NCBI GenBank assembly: GCA_021292165.1 | Contig: CM037879.1 | Coordinates: 161,688,886 to 161,752,885 of the forward strand | Length of the DNA: 64,000 nucleotides | Direction of reading: 5' to 3' | DNA from: Shinisaurus crocodilurus | Taxonomy: Eukaryota > Chordata > Lepidosauria > Squamata > Shinisauridae | Part shown: positions 11,092 through 22,148 of the stretch, in pieces | Position numbering within the stretch: position 1 is the first letter of the stretch | Layout of the letters: each line of letters starts with the position of its first letter | The notes under the pieces: model-generated | Told to the model about the DNA's origin: nothing | The model's database searches: none | Seen by the model: the letters and a program-made list of their open reading frames with translations, nothing else | Translations under genes and position numbers: made by a program

Positions 11092-14000
11092 GGTATCATT
11101 TTTCCTCATGTCTACTGCAAATACAGCATTGATAAAGACATTTTCTGAGTGTTCCACTTTTTACGCTTAGGTAGATTTCTATAGTGTGGCCTCACCACAC
11201 TATAGAAATAGTTCAGTTTGGGATAGTTTTTCCCCATCTGAGCACTTACGATGGAGTGGTTTCTATTTATTTATTTAAAGTGTATTGGCAGGAGGAGGGA
11301 TCCCTGACTCTGACAGATATGGTCAGTGTCACCTTTGTTTGGGAGAACAGCACAACGATGTTGCCCTCAATGTGAAGGATTAATGAAGCAAGCTATAAGG
11401 AATCATTCATCCCCATACTTTTTTTGAAAGTAGGATGGAACTTTTTGCTTGGCCAAGCAATAGATTTCATACCACATGACAGATTATTTCACATTGCTGT
11501 CACCCTGAAATCAGAGGTCTGTGTCTGTTGCTCTTTATGCCTGATGGGTTTTGTTTTCCATTTGTTGGGTTTTGTTCTGAATGTCATAATGGCAGAGTCT
11601 ACTGCCCACTCTTTGGTGCTTACTTCAGCTTCTTAGACAGCATATTACAAAGAAGTGTAACCCTTCATGCACCCACAGTTTTTCTTGGTCAGCAAAGATG
11701 CCCCACATTGTCCTGGTCCTGTACTGCCTTAAGGAGCATCCCGCCTTACTGCTAGAAGAGGGCTCCTTCTCACTGTTCAGCCCATCCTGCCAGCTTCTGA
11801 TGTAAGCAACAAACTGGCCTTGGTCAACTCACAGAACAATTCCTCTAGCAAAACAGTAAGGCTCAGATGCTTCAGGACCAGGAAAAATTGGGCATCTTTA
11901 CTGGTCTCAGGCACTCGGTCCTCCCCATCCGGATTTGGTCCTGAAAGACCAAGGAAAAGTGTGGATGCATGGAGGGTAAGTTGTAAGCAAGCACAATTTG
12001 TGACATTGCGCAACATCATCACTGATCAGAGGGCATGTCAGTTTTGACACCATTCTAATCTTCCAGTTTTCTAACTTTGTGGAGCTTGAGCCAATATGAG
12101 TTAACCTTAACTCTGGTCTTAAACCAGCATGTCTTTTTAAAAAATAACTGAATAAATATATTTAATTAATTTACAATTGTTCCTTTCTAGCTTGTAAAAA
12201 TAGCTAGGAAAGAGAAAACTAGCAGATTTTTAGTAGAGTTTGCAGCAATAGAATGGGGATTGAAATGCACCTCTGGTTTTCACTTTATGATAGGCAAAAG
12301 GTTTTCCTAACTCTTTTTAAGAACTGCAAGTGCCAAGTAAAACATGCAGAAATGGGAAACAGAGACAATAAAGTTATTTTAAAGCAAGTCAAGCTTAAAT
12401 TTTTTACTGCTTTTCCATACCACATTGGTTCCACCACCCACTCTAAAGAAATAAGTTAGTACTACAGGGGGAAAAATACTTTGGCTAGATTTATAATATG
12501 AACATCTTTTTAAAAAATGACCATAGTGTAGAGAAATTATTTCCATTTGTTAACCGCCAAATTGAAGTACTATTTCACTAAGCTTCGACATTATGTAGTT
12601 GCTGTTTGGATATGTTTAGTCTGGAGAAAATTAGAAGTCAAGTTCCAAAGCCAGCACAGTGGTTTCATTCGTCTTGACCTCTGCTCCTAGATATTTTGTG
12701 TAAAGTCCATCTGTTGGCTGTTGTTGATCTGTCTTTGCTCCAGATGTTTGAGTCTGTTTGAAGCTGAGCTGTGATAATAAACTCTGTCCTTATTTTCAAA
12801 AGGAAACCAGTGATCTAAACAGTGATTCTTCAGACAAAAAATTCAATAAGTGATACATGATAATCTTGAAGAGAGCTTTTCACATAACATTTTGTCATCA
12901 AAATATTGTTATTATCATGCTCACTTGGGAATTAAAATGAAATATTTTGAGAGAGGCATATTATTACTTGTTTCTTGATGTTTCAGCATAAAATTTGTGC
13001 GGCTTCCTCCTCTGTTTACTGATCAAATCTCAGAATTCAGTGTTTGTATTAAAGGAGGAAGAACATAGATAAATATTTGGGCATCTGAGCAGTTGATTAT
13101 ATTTCTTTTAAAGTGCATTTTGGGGAAACATCACTGAAAGACATAGATGTTTTAAGTTATTGGTCTTGATAGTGCTCTAGGCCTACAACTTCCCTGCTCT
13201 TCCCCCCCCCCCCATAGAGGAAGCTTAATTAGGTATAAGGGGTTGGCTGTTCTTCATACCCACATCTTTTCCTACAAGGGGTCTTTAGAATCTGCTCATC
13301 ATTGGGCACCATATTACTTTCAGTCCTACCTTTGCTAATGTTAAAACTGGCTCTCAGGCCACTCCTCCTGTGCCACAAGAGAGTTTGAACTCTTCCCCTC
13401 TTCCCCACTTGCATCAAGGCAAGAACCAGCTGCTTAAGCCCTCTAAGCATCATGGTAGAGGGGAGTATTTTGGCTGGAAGTGTCCTGCCAAAGTCCTCTT
13501 CCTAAAGGGTGCAGTGTCAAATGCTATTTCTCCCACTTTTGCAGCTGCAGCAAGTTATCAGAAGGCCACTGTGTCAATATGGTCTCCTCCCCCCCCCCCA
13601 AGTCCACCACTAGAGTAGGGCTAGAGAATGTTTCCCATCAATCCAGGTTGGCCCCTTCAGTATCTTCCCACAAAGGAAAGCTCAGTGTGATAGCTCCTCC
13701 TCCACAAACTGCTGAGTTCAACTTTCAGGGCACCTCTTCCCTTAAGCACTGACTATCTCTTGCCCCAGGAGGTTTTGTTGGCATTGGTCCCTAAAAAAAA
13801 GTCCAGTCTGCTTTTCCCTTGGGACTCCCCATTGTCAGCTGTAAGGTCCTGCTCTGTCTATTCTGTGAATTTCTGGGGCTCCAACACAAAGGAAGGGAAA
13901 GGCGGGGGAAAGGTAATAAGTCCTTGAAACTACCCTAGGACAGACTCCTCCCATCAGAGCACTTTCTAAATCTGCTGCTCCCCAGAAAGACCCTCCAGCA

Positions 14001-14865
14001 TCTACATCCAGATCCTTCAAGCCAATAGGCATATACCTTGCCTTCCCATTGGCTCCCTTCAAGCCTGTTTGTTCTTTTTGGAACATGGATGTTGCAGTTG
14101 CTGTCCAAATCTTGGAATCCATTCTTCCTATTGACTTAGACAAGAAGCTAGCAGTACAAGTTCTGGTTCTACTCAAGCATTGATTGATTGATCGATTGCC
14201 AAGAACTACATTCATGTGGGCACATGAATTAGTCCCATACTACTCAGTACCCTCAGATTGGTTACGGCCTGACTTCTGGCTTCTAATATTGTAGCTGAGC
14301 ATAGGTGGAGTGGATATCTGTTTGTAAGCAAACAATGAGTGAAGGATCCCGGCAACTGGCAGGACTGAGACCTACTTCATCAGGCTCTCCAACCTCATCT
14401 TTGATTGTTGCATTTGACTGCCTGGAGGCAGAGAGGCAGACCCTGAAAGTGTCAACCTAGGGGTGGTAAAGACATACGTCCTCTGCTTATATGCACATAC
14501 AACAATACTTGGGAGGCCTTCCTGCTTTGATGTAGCTGTTCTGGAAAAGCCACAATTATGAACATTTTGCCACTTCCTATCCTATCCTTTGCGCTCCTCC
14601 TGCCTTCAATAGGATGCCCATAATCCTCCCAAGTTCAGAGGGTTACTGGCAGCCTCATAGGATTGTGCTGACCCTCATTTAAATGTATACCAATTGTTCA
14701 GAGAACATATTTAATTGCACTAGAACAAAATCAAAATATCCAAGTGTGAAAGGACTGCCAACCGGTCCTTTACTCAAGACCAGAGATCAAAGGTGCAGAA
14801 CTGCCAGCCTTAGCTCTGTCGTCTTGACCTGAATCTCTCAGGGCCTTGCTCTGGGCCTATACACT
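11092..14865. other. Long stretch, partly GC-enriched, unclassified
   Basis: Roughly 11640-12050 and 13200-14230 are richer in GC than their neighbours and hold several short frames on both strands. One at 11820-11975 ends in a perfect GTAAGT donor context after GCATGGAGG. Another on the + strand near 14089-14187 reads MDVAVAVQILESILPIDLD and then a stop. These could be fragments of a decayed retroelement. I cannot name a family and support no gene. The rest is AT-rich and featureless apart from a C run near 13201. Confidence 0.3.
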
Positions 14866-15413
14866 GGATTTAGCAGTGAACCACAGAGGAACCACACACA
14901 CGCGTGTGGGGTAAAACCAGGAAAGTTTATTTAAGGTAAACAGATTACAACAAAAGGTGGGAAATGAGGGAAGGAGAAAAGGTGGGGAGACACTTTGGTA
15001 CATACACAGTAGAGCTACAAAACAACAAAAGCTAGTTCCTTTACTATATAACTACCCAGGCCTTACTCCTTTACTGGGGGTTGATCTTCATTAGAGCTGG
15101 CCTCAGCCAAAGCCCTACTCTGTGCTGATTTCGTCTAGATCACAACGAAACCCAAAAGCCCCAGCAGCAGTATAGATTCTTCCCCCCCCTCCTTTCAGTA
15201 GCCCAGCTGTCTTTGGGCCAATCAGGATGAACTTCATCTGGCCAGGCAGGGGAGGGGTGGCTCTTGACTAGAGGGCTTGGGCCACATTTGCATGCGAATG
15301 GCTGTGGCAGCCCAGACATCAAGTTATGGGAGCCTCTGAGGCCATCAGAAGAAGCTATGTACATTTTGCATTTCCCAGCCCCCAGCTGGGATTTTACTTG
15401 TTTACACGTGTGG

Positions 15414-15456
<43 letters not shown>

Positions 15457-15530
15457 GTGCAGGAAACTCTGACGCTTTTTCTCCACACCAAGGTACTAAA
15501 CTAATAAAATTGGTGCCAGCTGCTTAGTAC
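14866..15530. other. Unclassified segment, possibly part of an LTR element, with a (GT)n tract
   Basis: Contains AAGTTTATTTAAGG near 14920, which read on the minus strand is an AATAAA signal, and a CCAAT motif at about 15220. A (TG)n microsatellite lies at about 15416-15453. No terminal repeats could be paired, so the LTR reading is only a guess. Confidence 0.25.
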
Positions 15531-16755
15531 TGTTGGTTGAAATTTTTGTTATGATTTCTAGGTCCTGGAAAATGAAATTGCTCCCCACAAATTGAAGGCA
15601 GGTCAGTTACTCTTGCCTGCCATGTCCACACAGCTTATGCTAGAGAAGTTTGGATTGTGTTTCAGCTGTATATTTTCTGTACAGTTTTATTGTTTATAGG
15701 CCAAAAAGTCTGCTTAAAACACTTTTAAAGAAAAAATCCAGGTTTGTGCTTCTGTTTGATAAATTAAACTTCCCCTCCCACACCTCAGGGTCATTTTGTT
15801 TAGATGATTAACTCAAAGAACTGATGTCTCAATCTATACAGTCAGCCAATACAAATGCTTGTTTTATTGACTTGCAATGTGTTTATCATATGTTGAAAGA
15901 ACTAAGAGGTCTGGCCAGACTCTAGTCCTACCCCCTTTTGAAGATGAAAGGACCTGGTTTCAAGCACTAATTTACATCAGGAAGCACTTAGAAGATCACA
16001 CATACAACATGTTTTGGTATACAAAGAGGATGTTTCCAGTCTTTGGCACTTGGATCAAAAAAAATGTTTTGACTTCAGAAAGGGAAAAGAGTCTGTAGTA
16101 TCCAGCAAGTCAGTCAAAGTGAGTGTTAGCCAGGAGCTATTTACTTTGAGTCTTTTACAATCTTTTTCATTTTCCTCCCTGCATGTATCTTCAATTTTTC
16201 TTTTAAGTTTACTTTAATCTATCTGTTGATTCAAATGAAACAAGAAATCCCCTACATATAAAAGGCACTGCTGTCATCTGCATTTGTCAGAGTTTAGAAA
16301 TATTTTTTTCTCTCCTGTATATGAAAAGGGAATTGCATTTGTAAAACGGTTTAACTCTCCACCACCACCCCAATTCCAAAGTTCCTGTTTTGCAACAAGG
16401 GCTCTTATAAATACCAACAGCACTTTCTGAAGCAGTACTGGAAAAACATTTGGACTTTGAGAGCATCCGTTTAATATTTTTAGGCAACTAGATGCGCTGG
16501 TTATATCTTAGTCTTGAACTAAACAACTGGGACCAGCAAACAAAAGGAAGGATTTCCCCCCTAGCAATACAACTGACCTTTAACATTCACTTTGACAGTG
16601 TATGATACTGGCCATTAATATAATGCAGTTCAGAAAATCTCTGAGCAAACCCATGAGAGATCCCTTTTTGTTGCTTTGTGTGTTCTGATAGGTAAATAAA
16701 AGTATTCTATCCTATGCAGTCTTAACACAAATAGATACTTAAAAACATTTTCTGC
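15531..16755. other. Non-coding stretch with one unexplained short frame
   Basis: A 73-codon + frame at 15877-16098 (MCLSYVERTKRSGQ near its start, TLVLPPFEDERTW further on) has a coding-like look but no splice support, and I do not recognise it. Nothing else is seen. Confidence 0.3.
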
Positions 16756-16936
16756 CATAGGAACCTAGGAAGTTGTCTTATACCAAGTCAGAGCATTGGA
16801 CCATCTAGCCCACTGTTGTGTATACTGACTGGCATCAGATCTCTAGGGCTTCAGGTGGGAGTTTCTCCTAGCCCTTCCTGGAGATGGCAGGGACTGAAAC
16901 TGGGACCTTTTGCCTGCAATGCATGTGCGATCCCAT
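16756..16936 (-). mobile_element. tRNA-derived SINE, minus orientation, degraded
   Basis: The + strand begins AGGAACCTAGGAAGTTGTCT (SINE 3' side), continues GAGCATTGGACCATCTAGCC and GAGATGGCAGGGACTGAAAC, and ends after TGCCTGCAATGCATG. On the minus strand the sequence near 16890-16901 matches a pol III B box (GTTTCAGTCCC). The layout matches a common reptile tRNA-related SINE as I remember it. The A-box end is lost or decayed. Confidence 0.65.
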
Positions 16937-17036
16937 CTATGACTGCAAACTTTTATTGCAGTTCCAAATTAGGATCTGTCTGAACAGAAGTGTTAATAGG
17001 TGGTAGGCTGGATTAAATCAAAGTGTTTTGAATTCT

Positions 17037-17493
17037 TGGGGAAGTCAGGGGAGACATGATAGAGGTGTACAAAATTATGCATGGTGTGGAGAAAGTGGAC
17101 AAGGAGACACTTTTCTCCCTCTCTCATAATACTAGAACTCAAAGGGGTCATCCCATGAAGCTGATTGGTGGGAGATTCAGGACAGATAAAAGGAAGTACT
17201 ACTTCACACGGCGCATAGTTAAACTATGGAATTCACTTCCACAAGATGTAGTGAAGGCCACCAATTTGGACGGCTTTAAATTGGATGGACAAATTCAGTC
17301 CTGATTGGCTATATGCTTCCTCCAGTATCAGAGGCAGTATGCCTGTGTAGTCCAATTGCTGGGGAACATGAGCGTGAAGGTGCTGTTGCATTCATGTCCT
17401 GCTTGTGGGATCCCGTAGGCCACTGTATGAACAGAATACTGGACTTGATGGACCCTTGGTCTGATCCAGCATGGCTCTTCTTATGTTCTTACT
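17037..17493 (+). mobile_element. CR1 LINE 3' end, copy 2
   Basis: Frame at 17056-17304 encodes the end of CR1 ORF2 ([52 protein letters not shown]). It is followed by the 3' UTR with GGTCTGATCCAGCATGGCTC and TTCTTATGTTCTTA. It is less broken than the copy at 6857, but a deletion after NLDGFK fuses it to the UTR and ends the frame early. Confidence 0.88.
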
Positions 17494-17744
17494 TATTTAA
17501 AGGAGTGAGTGAAAATGATTTTCTATTTTGCAATTCTTATGTTTTCTGAACAAGCACCCATACTGACTGGCTGCGATAACTGAATTGTTGGTTTGAAATT
17601 AGATAGAACGTTTATGTAATCTAACAGCATAATCCAAAACCTTGCTCAAATAGTCTACATGTAGTGCTTAGAGACTACATGTAGTGGCTTTGTCTCTACA
17701 TATGCAAGAATTCAAAGGAAGATCCTGAAACCTATTACTGCAAT

Positions 17745-17815
17745 CCTACACTTACTAATTTGGAAGTAAGCCCCATTGAAAAAAGTAGGATTTCCTTCAC
17801 AGTTTACATGCTTAG
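17745..17815. mobile_element. Fragment of a small palindromic MITE
   Basis: Shares TGCAATCCTACACTTACT and GGAAGTAAGCCCCATTGAA with the element at 4580-4660. Only one arm is clear. Confidence 0.4.
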
Positions 17816-17868
17816 GGTCAGACTGTAATAAGCATCCAGAACTTTACAGGAGCAAGGGATGGCATCAT

Positions 17869-17870
17869 AG

Positions 17871-17919
<49 letters not shown>
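17869..17919. repeat. (CAT)n microsatellite
   Basis: About 17 ATC/CAT units. This is the expected 3' tail of the minus-strand LINE fragment at 17989, whose full relative at 22596 ends in ATGATGATG. An AT-rich palindrome now separates the two. Confidence 0.9.
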
Positions 17920-17926
17920 TAATTAT

Positions 17927-17962
17927 ATGTTAGATGATATATAATTATATATCATCTAACAT
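17927..17962. repeat. Perfect 36-bp AT-rich palindrome
   Basis: The sequence from ATGTTAGATGATATATAA to its exact inverse has no spacer and is self-complementary over all 36 bases. It sits between the (CAT)n run and the LINE fragment. Such a sequence can extrude as a cruciform. Confidence 0.9.
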
Positions 17963-17988
17963 ATATATAATATATGAATTATATATAA

Positions 17989-18136
17989 TCATCATCAGGC
18001 GATCACTCGTGACCGAGTAAGATTGTCTTCCAGGATAAAAAAAAAATTACAAAAAGGAAATTTTAAAAGGAGGAAATTCTAAAGAAAATTGTGTAGACTC
18101 TAGCGATGGGTCCGTAAGTGACTGTGGAGGCCAATT
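17989..18136 (-). mobile_element. 3' end of the zinc-finger LINE, severely truncated
   Basis: Reverse complement of the last part of the LINE at 22596-23615. The shared text includes CAGGCGATCACTCGTGACCG, GTAAGATTGTCTTCC, GTGTAGACTCTAGCGATGGG and CTGTGGAGGCCAATT. It keeps the 3' UTR, the stop codon and only the last few codons of the zinc finger. The break falls where the (AT)n start of the Helitron-like element begins. Confidence 0.88.
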
Positions 18137-18360
18137 ATATATATATATATATATATATATATGAAGAAGTCCTGACTGACTGATTTTTGATTGACTGAAT
18201 CATCAACGCCCAGCTCAAACCGTTTAATCTAGGCACGTGAAATTTTGAAGGAACATTGCTTTTATGACATAGAGCCCCACTAAGGAAGGATTTTTGGAAA
18301 TTCTGTCCCTAAGGGGGCAAAATCGCCCCACTCTCATATCTCCTATGGGCAAAACAACAG

Positions 18361-18900
18361 GGGAGCAGTTATGCAAATCGGCCTCACCTCATAATTGCTG
18401 CAGGAGCCAATAGGAGCAGTTATGCAAATAGCCCATATGACACTTAGAATGTTCGTATGAATTCCTGCAGAGGCCAATAGGGGTGGGTATGCAAATCTCC
18501 CCTAGGCCATTTAGAATGTTCTCTGAGGGGGTGAAAAGGGAGGGAAACTTTTTAAATGACTGCCTGACTGAATGACTGCTGTGTGGGGGGTGTCATCACA
18601 TAGGCTCGATCACGTTTTGACAGATCCGTCCCAAATTTGGCACGCATACTCTCCATCACCCAAGGACAAAGACTGGCGGGTTCAAATCTCCGAAAAACCC
18701 TTGCTGCGCCTGTACGGCCCAAAATAGATGAGAGCCAATGGCGTCACTTGGAATGTTTGCATGGGCCATTCAGGAACGGTTATGCAAATAGCTCCCAACG
18801 ACATATAGAATGTTCGTATGAACTGCCAGAGGGGCCCAATCAGGAGCGGATATGCAAATCTCTCCTGCGTCAAAACAGAATGTTCATATGAACCACAGCC
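18361..18900 (+). promoter_or_regulatory. Array of octamer (ATGCAAAT) and CCAAT motifs inside the Helitron-like element
   Basis: Exact ATGCAAAT octamers occur at 18371, 18422, 18489, 18782 and 18852. CCAAT motifs precede several of them by about 10-12 bases (18407, 18474 and 18836, plus one at 18735). They lie in a degenerate unit that also carries TAGAATGTTCGTATGAA. Octamer and CCAAT boxes are known binding sites for POU/Oct and NF-Y factors. That they act here is inference; the array may only reflect repeat amplification. Confidence 0.6.
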
Positions 18901-18926
18901 AGGGCCTACACAGTGGGGGCGGAGCT

Positions 18927-19370
18927 GGGATTTCATTGTTGGGTAGTCCCGAGGGGGAGGGGGCAAGCAGGGATTTCATTGTTGGGTAGTCCCGAGGGGG
19001 AGGGGGCAAGCAGGGATTTCATTGTTGGGTAGTCCCGGGGGGGGGGAGACTGGGATTTCATTTTTGTGTAGTCCTAGGGGGGGAAGCTGGGATTTCATTG
19101 TGCAGTCCCAGGGGGGAGCAGGGATTTCATTGTGCAGTCCCGGACGGGGGGGACAGGGATTTCACTGTGTAGTCCCAGGGGAACAGGGATTTCACTGTGT
19201 AGTCTTGGGGGAGCAGGGATTTCATTGTGCAGTCCTCGGGGAAAGGGAACAGGGATTTCATTGTGTAGTCCAGGGGGGGAAGCAGAGATTTCATTGTGCA
19301 GTCCTGGGGGAGCTGGAAGTCCCAGGGGAGCTGGTAGTCCTGGGGGAGCTAGGATTCCATTATGTAGTCC
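18927..19370. repeat. G-rich minisatellite, unit 30-43 bp, about 11 units
   Basis: Units start GGGATTTCATTG at 18927, 18970, 19013, 19052, 19089, 19121, 19156, 19186, 19216 and 19252, with a decayed unit near 19285. The first three are 43 bp and nearly identical, including TAGTCCCGAGGGGGAGGGGG. Later units are shorter and diverged. Runs of five or more G could form quadruplexes. The long repeat-encoded frames across it (for example 19022-19420) are not credible genes. Confidence 0.92.
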
Positions 19371-19520
19371 CGGGGAACCTTTCCTATGGAGCGATTCAAA
19401 ACAGCAGTCAGCTACCTTAAGGAATTTTGAACAAATAGTGCCTATAGGAAAATGACAACCCGTGTAAACTTGGCACGGTCACTCTTCATCACACGAGTGA
19501 AGCCGCGGGCAACAGCTAGT

Positions 19521-19541
19521 GTGTGTGTGTGTGTGTGTGTT

Positions 19542-19577
<36 letters not shown>
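19521..19577. repeat. (TG)n(TA)n microsatellite
   Basis: Directly follows the Helitron-like 3' terminus. The element may have inserted into a pre-existing AT-rich microsatellite, since Helitrons insert between A and T. Confidence 0.85.
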
Positions 19578-19584
<7 letters not shown>

Positions 19585-19800
19585 ACAGTGCAATATACAT
19601 AACAGAGTAAAAACAGCATTCCACCACATCACAGGCTTGTCCCAAATGCCTTCTGAAACAGGAAGGTCTTTGCCTGCCTCCAGTGTAGCTTACCAGGGAG
19701 AGTGCCACTCTTGCTTCCCTGGGGTGGGAATTCCAAAGTGCTGGGGCAGCCACCGAGAAGGCCCTCTCCTGTGTTCCCACCAGGTGTGCCTGTGATGGTG
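19578..19800 (-). mobile_element. L3-type LINE 3' fragment, minus strand
   Basis: On the minus strand it encodes the C-terminal LINE motif LVGTQERAFSVAAPALWNS, as in the copies at 2193, 30066 and 40505, followed by a decayed 3' end. It abuts the microsatellite after the Helitron-like element. Confidence 0.75.
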
Positions 19801-20011
19801 ATGCATTTACAAAATAATATCTTTTCCAGGAAATGGAAAATAGATATCCATGCCATTTGACTGGTAGAGTCATATATTTTCTTAATTTGAGAAATGAAAG
19901 CATTGATGATATATCATACAATTACAGATAGGACTGGGTAGATAAGAGATAACCCTATGATAGGTGCTTCACAACTCTCATTTCATTAATCACCATTCTT
20001 TTCCAACATAC

Positions 20012-20188
20012 AGGCCTGTGGCTTACGCTGGCTCAGCTTGTCTGAGCGTGGAAAGCTAAGCAGGGTCAAGCCTGGTTATTACTTGGATGGGAGACCCCTC
20101 CTCTAGTTTCCTGCATTGAGCAGGGGGTTGGACTCGATAGCCTTGTAGGCTCCTTCCAAATCTATGATCTATGAAATCTATGAAATCT
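20012..20188 (+). mobile_element. 5S rRNA-derived SINE with CR1-like tail, copy 1
   Basis: The 5' half matches 5S rRNA, including the internal promoter parts: GAAAGCTAAGCAGGGTCAAG (A box), GCCTGGTTATTACTTGG (intermediate element) and ATGGGAGACCC (C box). The 3' half, GCAGGGGGTTGGACTCGATA then CCTTCCAAATCTATGATC, resembles the 3' end of CR1 LINEs. It ends in short ATCTATGAA repeats. This is the layout of a SINE3-type element that would use CR1 machinery. The 5S start is decayed. Confidence 0.8.
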
Positions 20189-22148
20189 CATCTTTTGTCC
20201 CCACCCCACCCATCCCCATCCTACCCTGTCCTGTTTCCTTGGATCAGTCAATGTTGGTTGCTCATTCCTGGACCAGTTTAACTGAAAGAAACTTCTAAAT
20301 AACAAGATAATAAGTAAACTTTAAAATGGTAATCTGATGATTTAAAGTAATATATCCTGACAGTCTTTCTTATGTAGGCCACTCTCTGTGAATCATTTAC
20401 TGCTAAAACACATGCCTCAAAAATATAGCAAGTTTAAAAACAAAAACAAGAAGCCACGGTATGTGGACTAGGCTGAAAGGTGAATAATGAATCACTACTT
20501 TTCCCTCCCCCAATGCTTGCTAAGTATCTTTTCATCAATTTGTCCATCAGTGCTGATCCTGATGCTATCTTTAGAGTGTGTAGGCACGACATTGAGCAAC
20601 TAACATTTTGCATTATATTATGGTGGCATGCTGAAATTCATCTGGACATAGAAACCAGGAACATACAGAAGGTATATCAGGATCTATTGGTAGATCTTAG
20701 GTGAGCTTCTGACTCTCAATACTTTTAACATAGCAATTAAAATTGCAAGTAAAAAAAACAAACTCTGCCATGGCTGGCCTTGTGCTAATTGCTTATTGCT
20801 CAGCTTCAATGTTCCTTATCTGTAAAATAAGAGTATTAATTGGTTAGCTTTGACCTGGTCTTTGAGCATCTCTGATAGCGATTTTAGAGTTCTATGTTAA
20901 ACTCAAATTTCTAGTAACCTAAATGTAGATTTATACTTGTATACGCAAGTCATCATAGTGTGGCACATGGGGTCCAATATATAACTCCGATGGGTGGATC
21001 TTGGGTTTCATTGGGTGAGAAGACCCCACCAGTCTAATATCTGCCTACCTCTGCTGTAAGGGATATTCTCACTTCAACGTATGCCATTTTTATACTGTTG
21101 ATTGAACAAGTGTCATTGGCTTGGCATTGTGAGTACCCTTGCAACCAGAAGAAGTTATGAGGTAATTACCTCCTTAAATGTAACCTAATAGGCCACAGGG
21201 TACAAATCAGTTGGGAATAGCCTTCTGCTGCAGCAGCTTGTCAGTAACCATCATGAAACAGCATATCCTACCAAGTTTCACCTTTTTCAAATTAAGAGTT
21301 AAAACGGTGTGTGGGTCATTATAGATTTTTGGCTCCAGGAAATGAAATCTATGGCACTGGAAATGAAGGAGCAAGTTGGCTATCAAATGAATGGTGACAC
21401 ATCCCTAACATGAAAGAGCATGTTATCCATGAAGTGTTGAAGTGGAACTGTCTCGCACTACCTGCACAATTGATTTTTCACTTAGTGCATTGTCTATTCA
21501 CTGTCTCTGCTGCTGAAGCTATGAATAAAAAAGCAACTCTTTTTCTATGGCTGGCCCCCTTAAATCTACCTGTAGCTACATTTTTTCTTCTAAGGTCCCC
21601 CTTTTCTTCCTCTCCTGTTCTTATGCACCTGAGTGCAAATTGTAGTTATTACACCTCTCAGACATGGTTTGCAAATATCTGCATTTGCAAATGTTATCTT
21701 GTGAGCAGATAGTTTCAAATGGCATTGTTGTAATGTTTTAAGAAAACATGTATAGATGCCAGTTTATCCTTACATGTTCTGAGTTGTCCAAATGCAAACC
21801 TTCGCTTTATGAATTGGATAAACTATAGCTGTCAGCAGACACTTGTATGTTGTCATACGTGCAGATAATTTTGGAAGCTAGCAGTTTTCTACTAAGGGCG
21901 GCTTCACAGGTTACCTATTTCACATGTTTGTATTAACAATACCAAAGAATAATCAACTCAGAAAATATGTGTTCCTTTATAATGTGTGATTAGTCTGGGT
22001 GGTTGCATTAAGAAACCAGCATGCACATGTGCTTCCCAATTACATAGTCAGACCAAATAAATAATTAATAGTGGTTGGCATATTTTGTTAATCTGGGATG
22101 AACACTCTTCTCCCTAAGATAGCTTGTGCGACAACCACCCCTCACCAT
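20189..22148. other. Long AT-rich stretch, nothing recognised
   Basis: Several chance frames of up to 100 codons (for example 21410-21712), none with recognisable motifs or splice support. Confidence 0.4.

Larger units (their letters stand above)
18137..19520 (+). mobile_element. Helitron-like non-autonomous element
   Basis: The left end is a (TA)n run followed by GAAGAAGTCCTGACTGACTG and, further in, CACGTGAAATTTTGAAGGAA, which resembles Helitron 5' ends. The right end is GAAGCCGCGGGCAACAGCTAGT, with a short GC palindrome (CCGCGG) a few bases before a terminal CTAG followed by T, as in Helitrons. There are no terminal inverted repeats and no obvious target duplication, also Helitron-like. 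No Rep/helicase frame exists, so it is non-autonomous. Inside are a 60-70 bp repeat with octamer and CCAAT motifs (18361-18900) and a G-rich minisatellite (18927-19370). The motif TTTGGCACGCATACTCTCCA near 18636 recurs in diverged form near 19470. Confidence 0.65.

Noticed and set aside
11820..11975. Possible exon with a perfect donor (GCATGGAGG then GTAAGT)
   Set aside because: The minus strand is equally open here, no convincing acceptor phase is fixed, and the region looks like decayed repeat. Not enough to call a gene.
17869..17919. Possible CRISPR-like or satellite array
   Set aside because: Simple (CAT)n microsatellite with no spacers. No CRISPR structure exists anywhere in the window.
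19022..19455. Two long Gly-rich repeat frames resembling a structural protein
   Set aside because: They are translations of the G-rich minisatellite. Unit lengths vary between 30 and 43 bp, so no frame is conserved.
20012..20090. Genuine 5S rRNA gene
   Set aside because: Only the internal promoter region resembles 5S. The ends are wrong, a CR1-like tail is attached and several dispersed copies exist, so it is a SINE.
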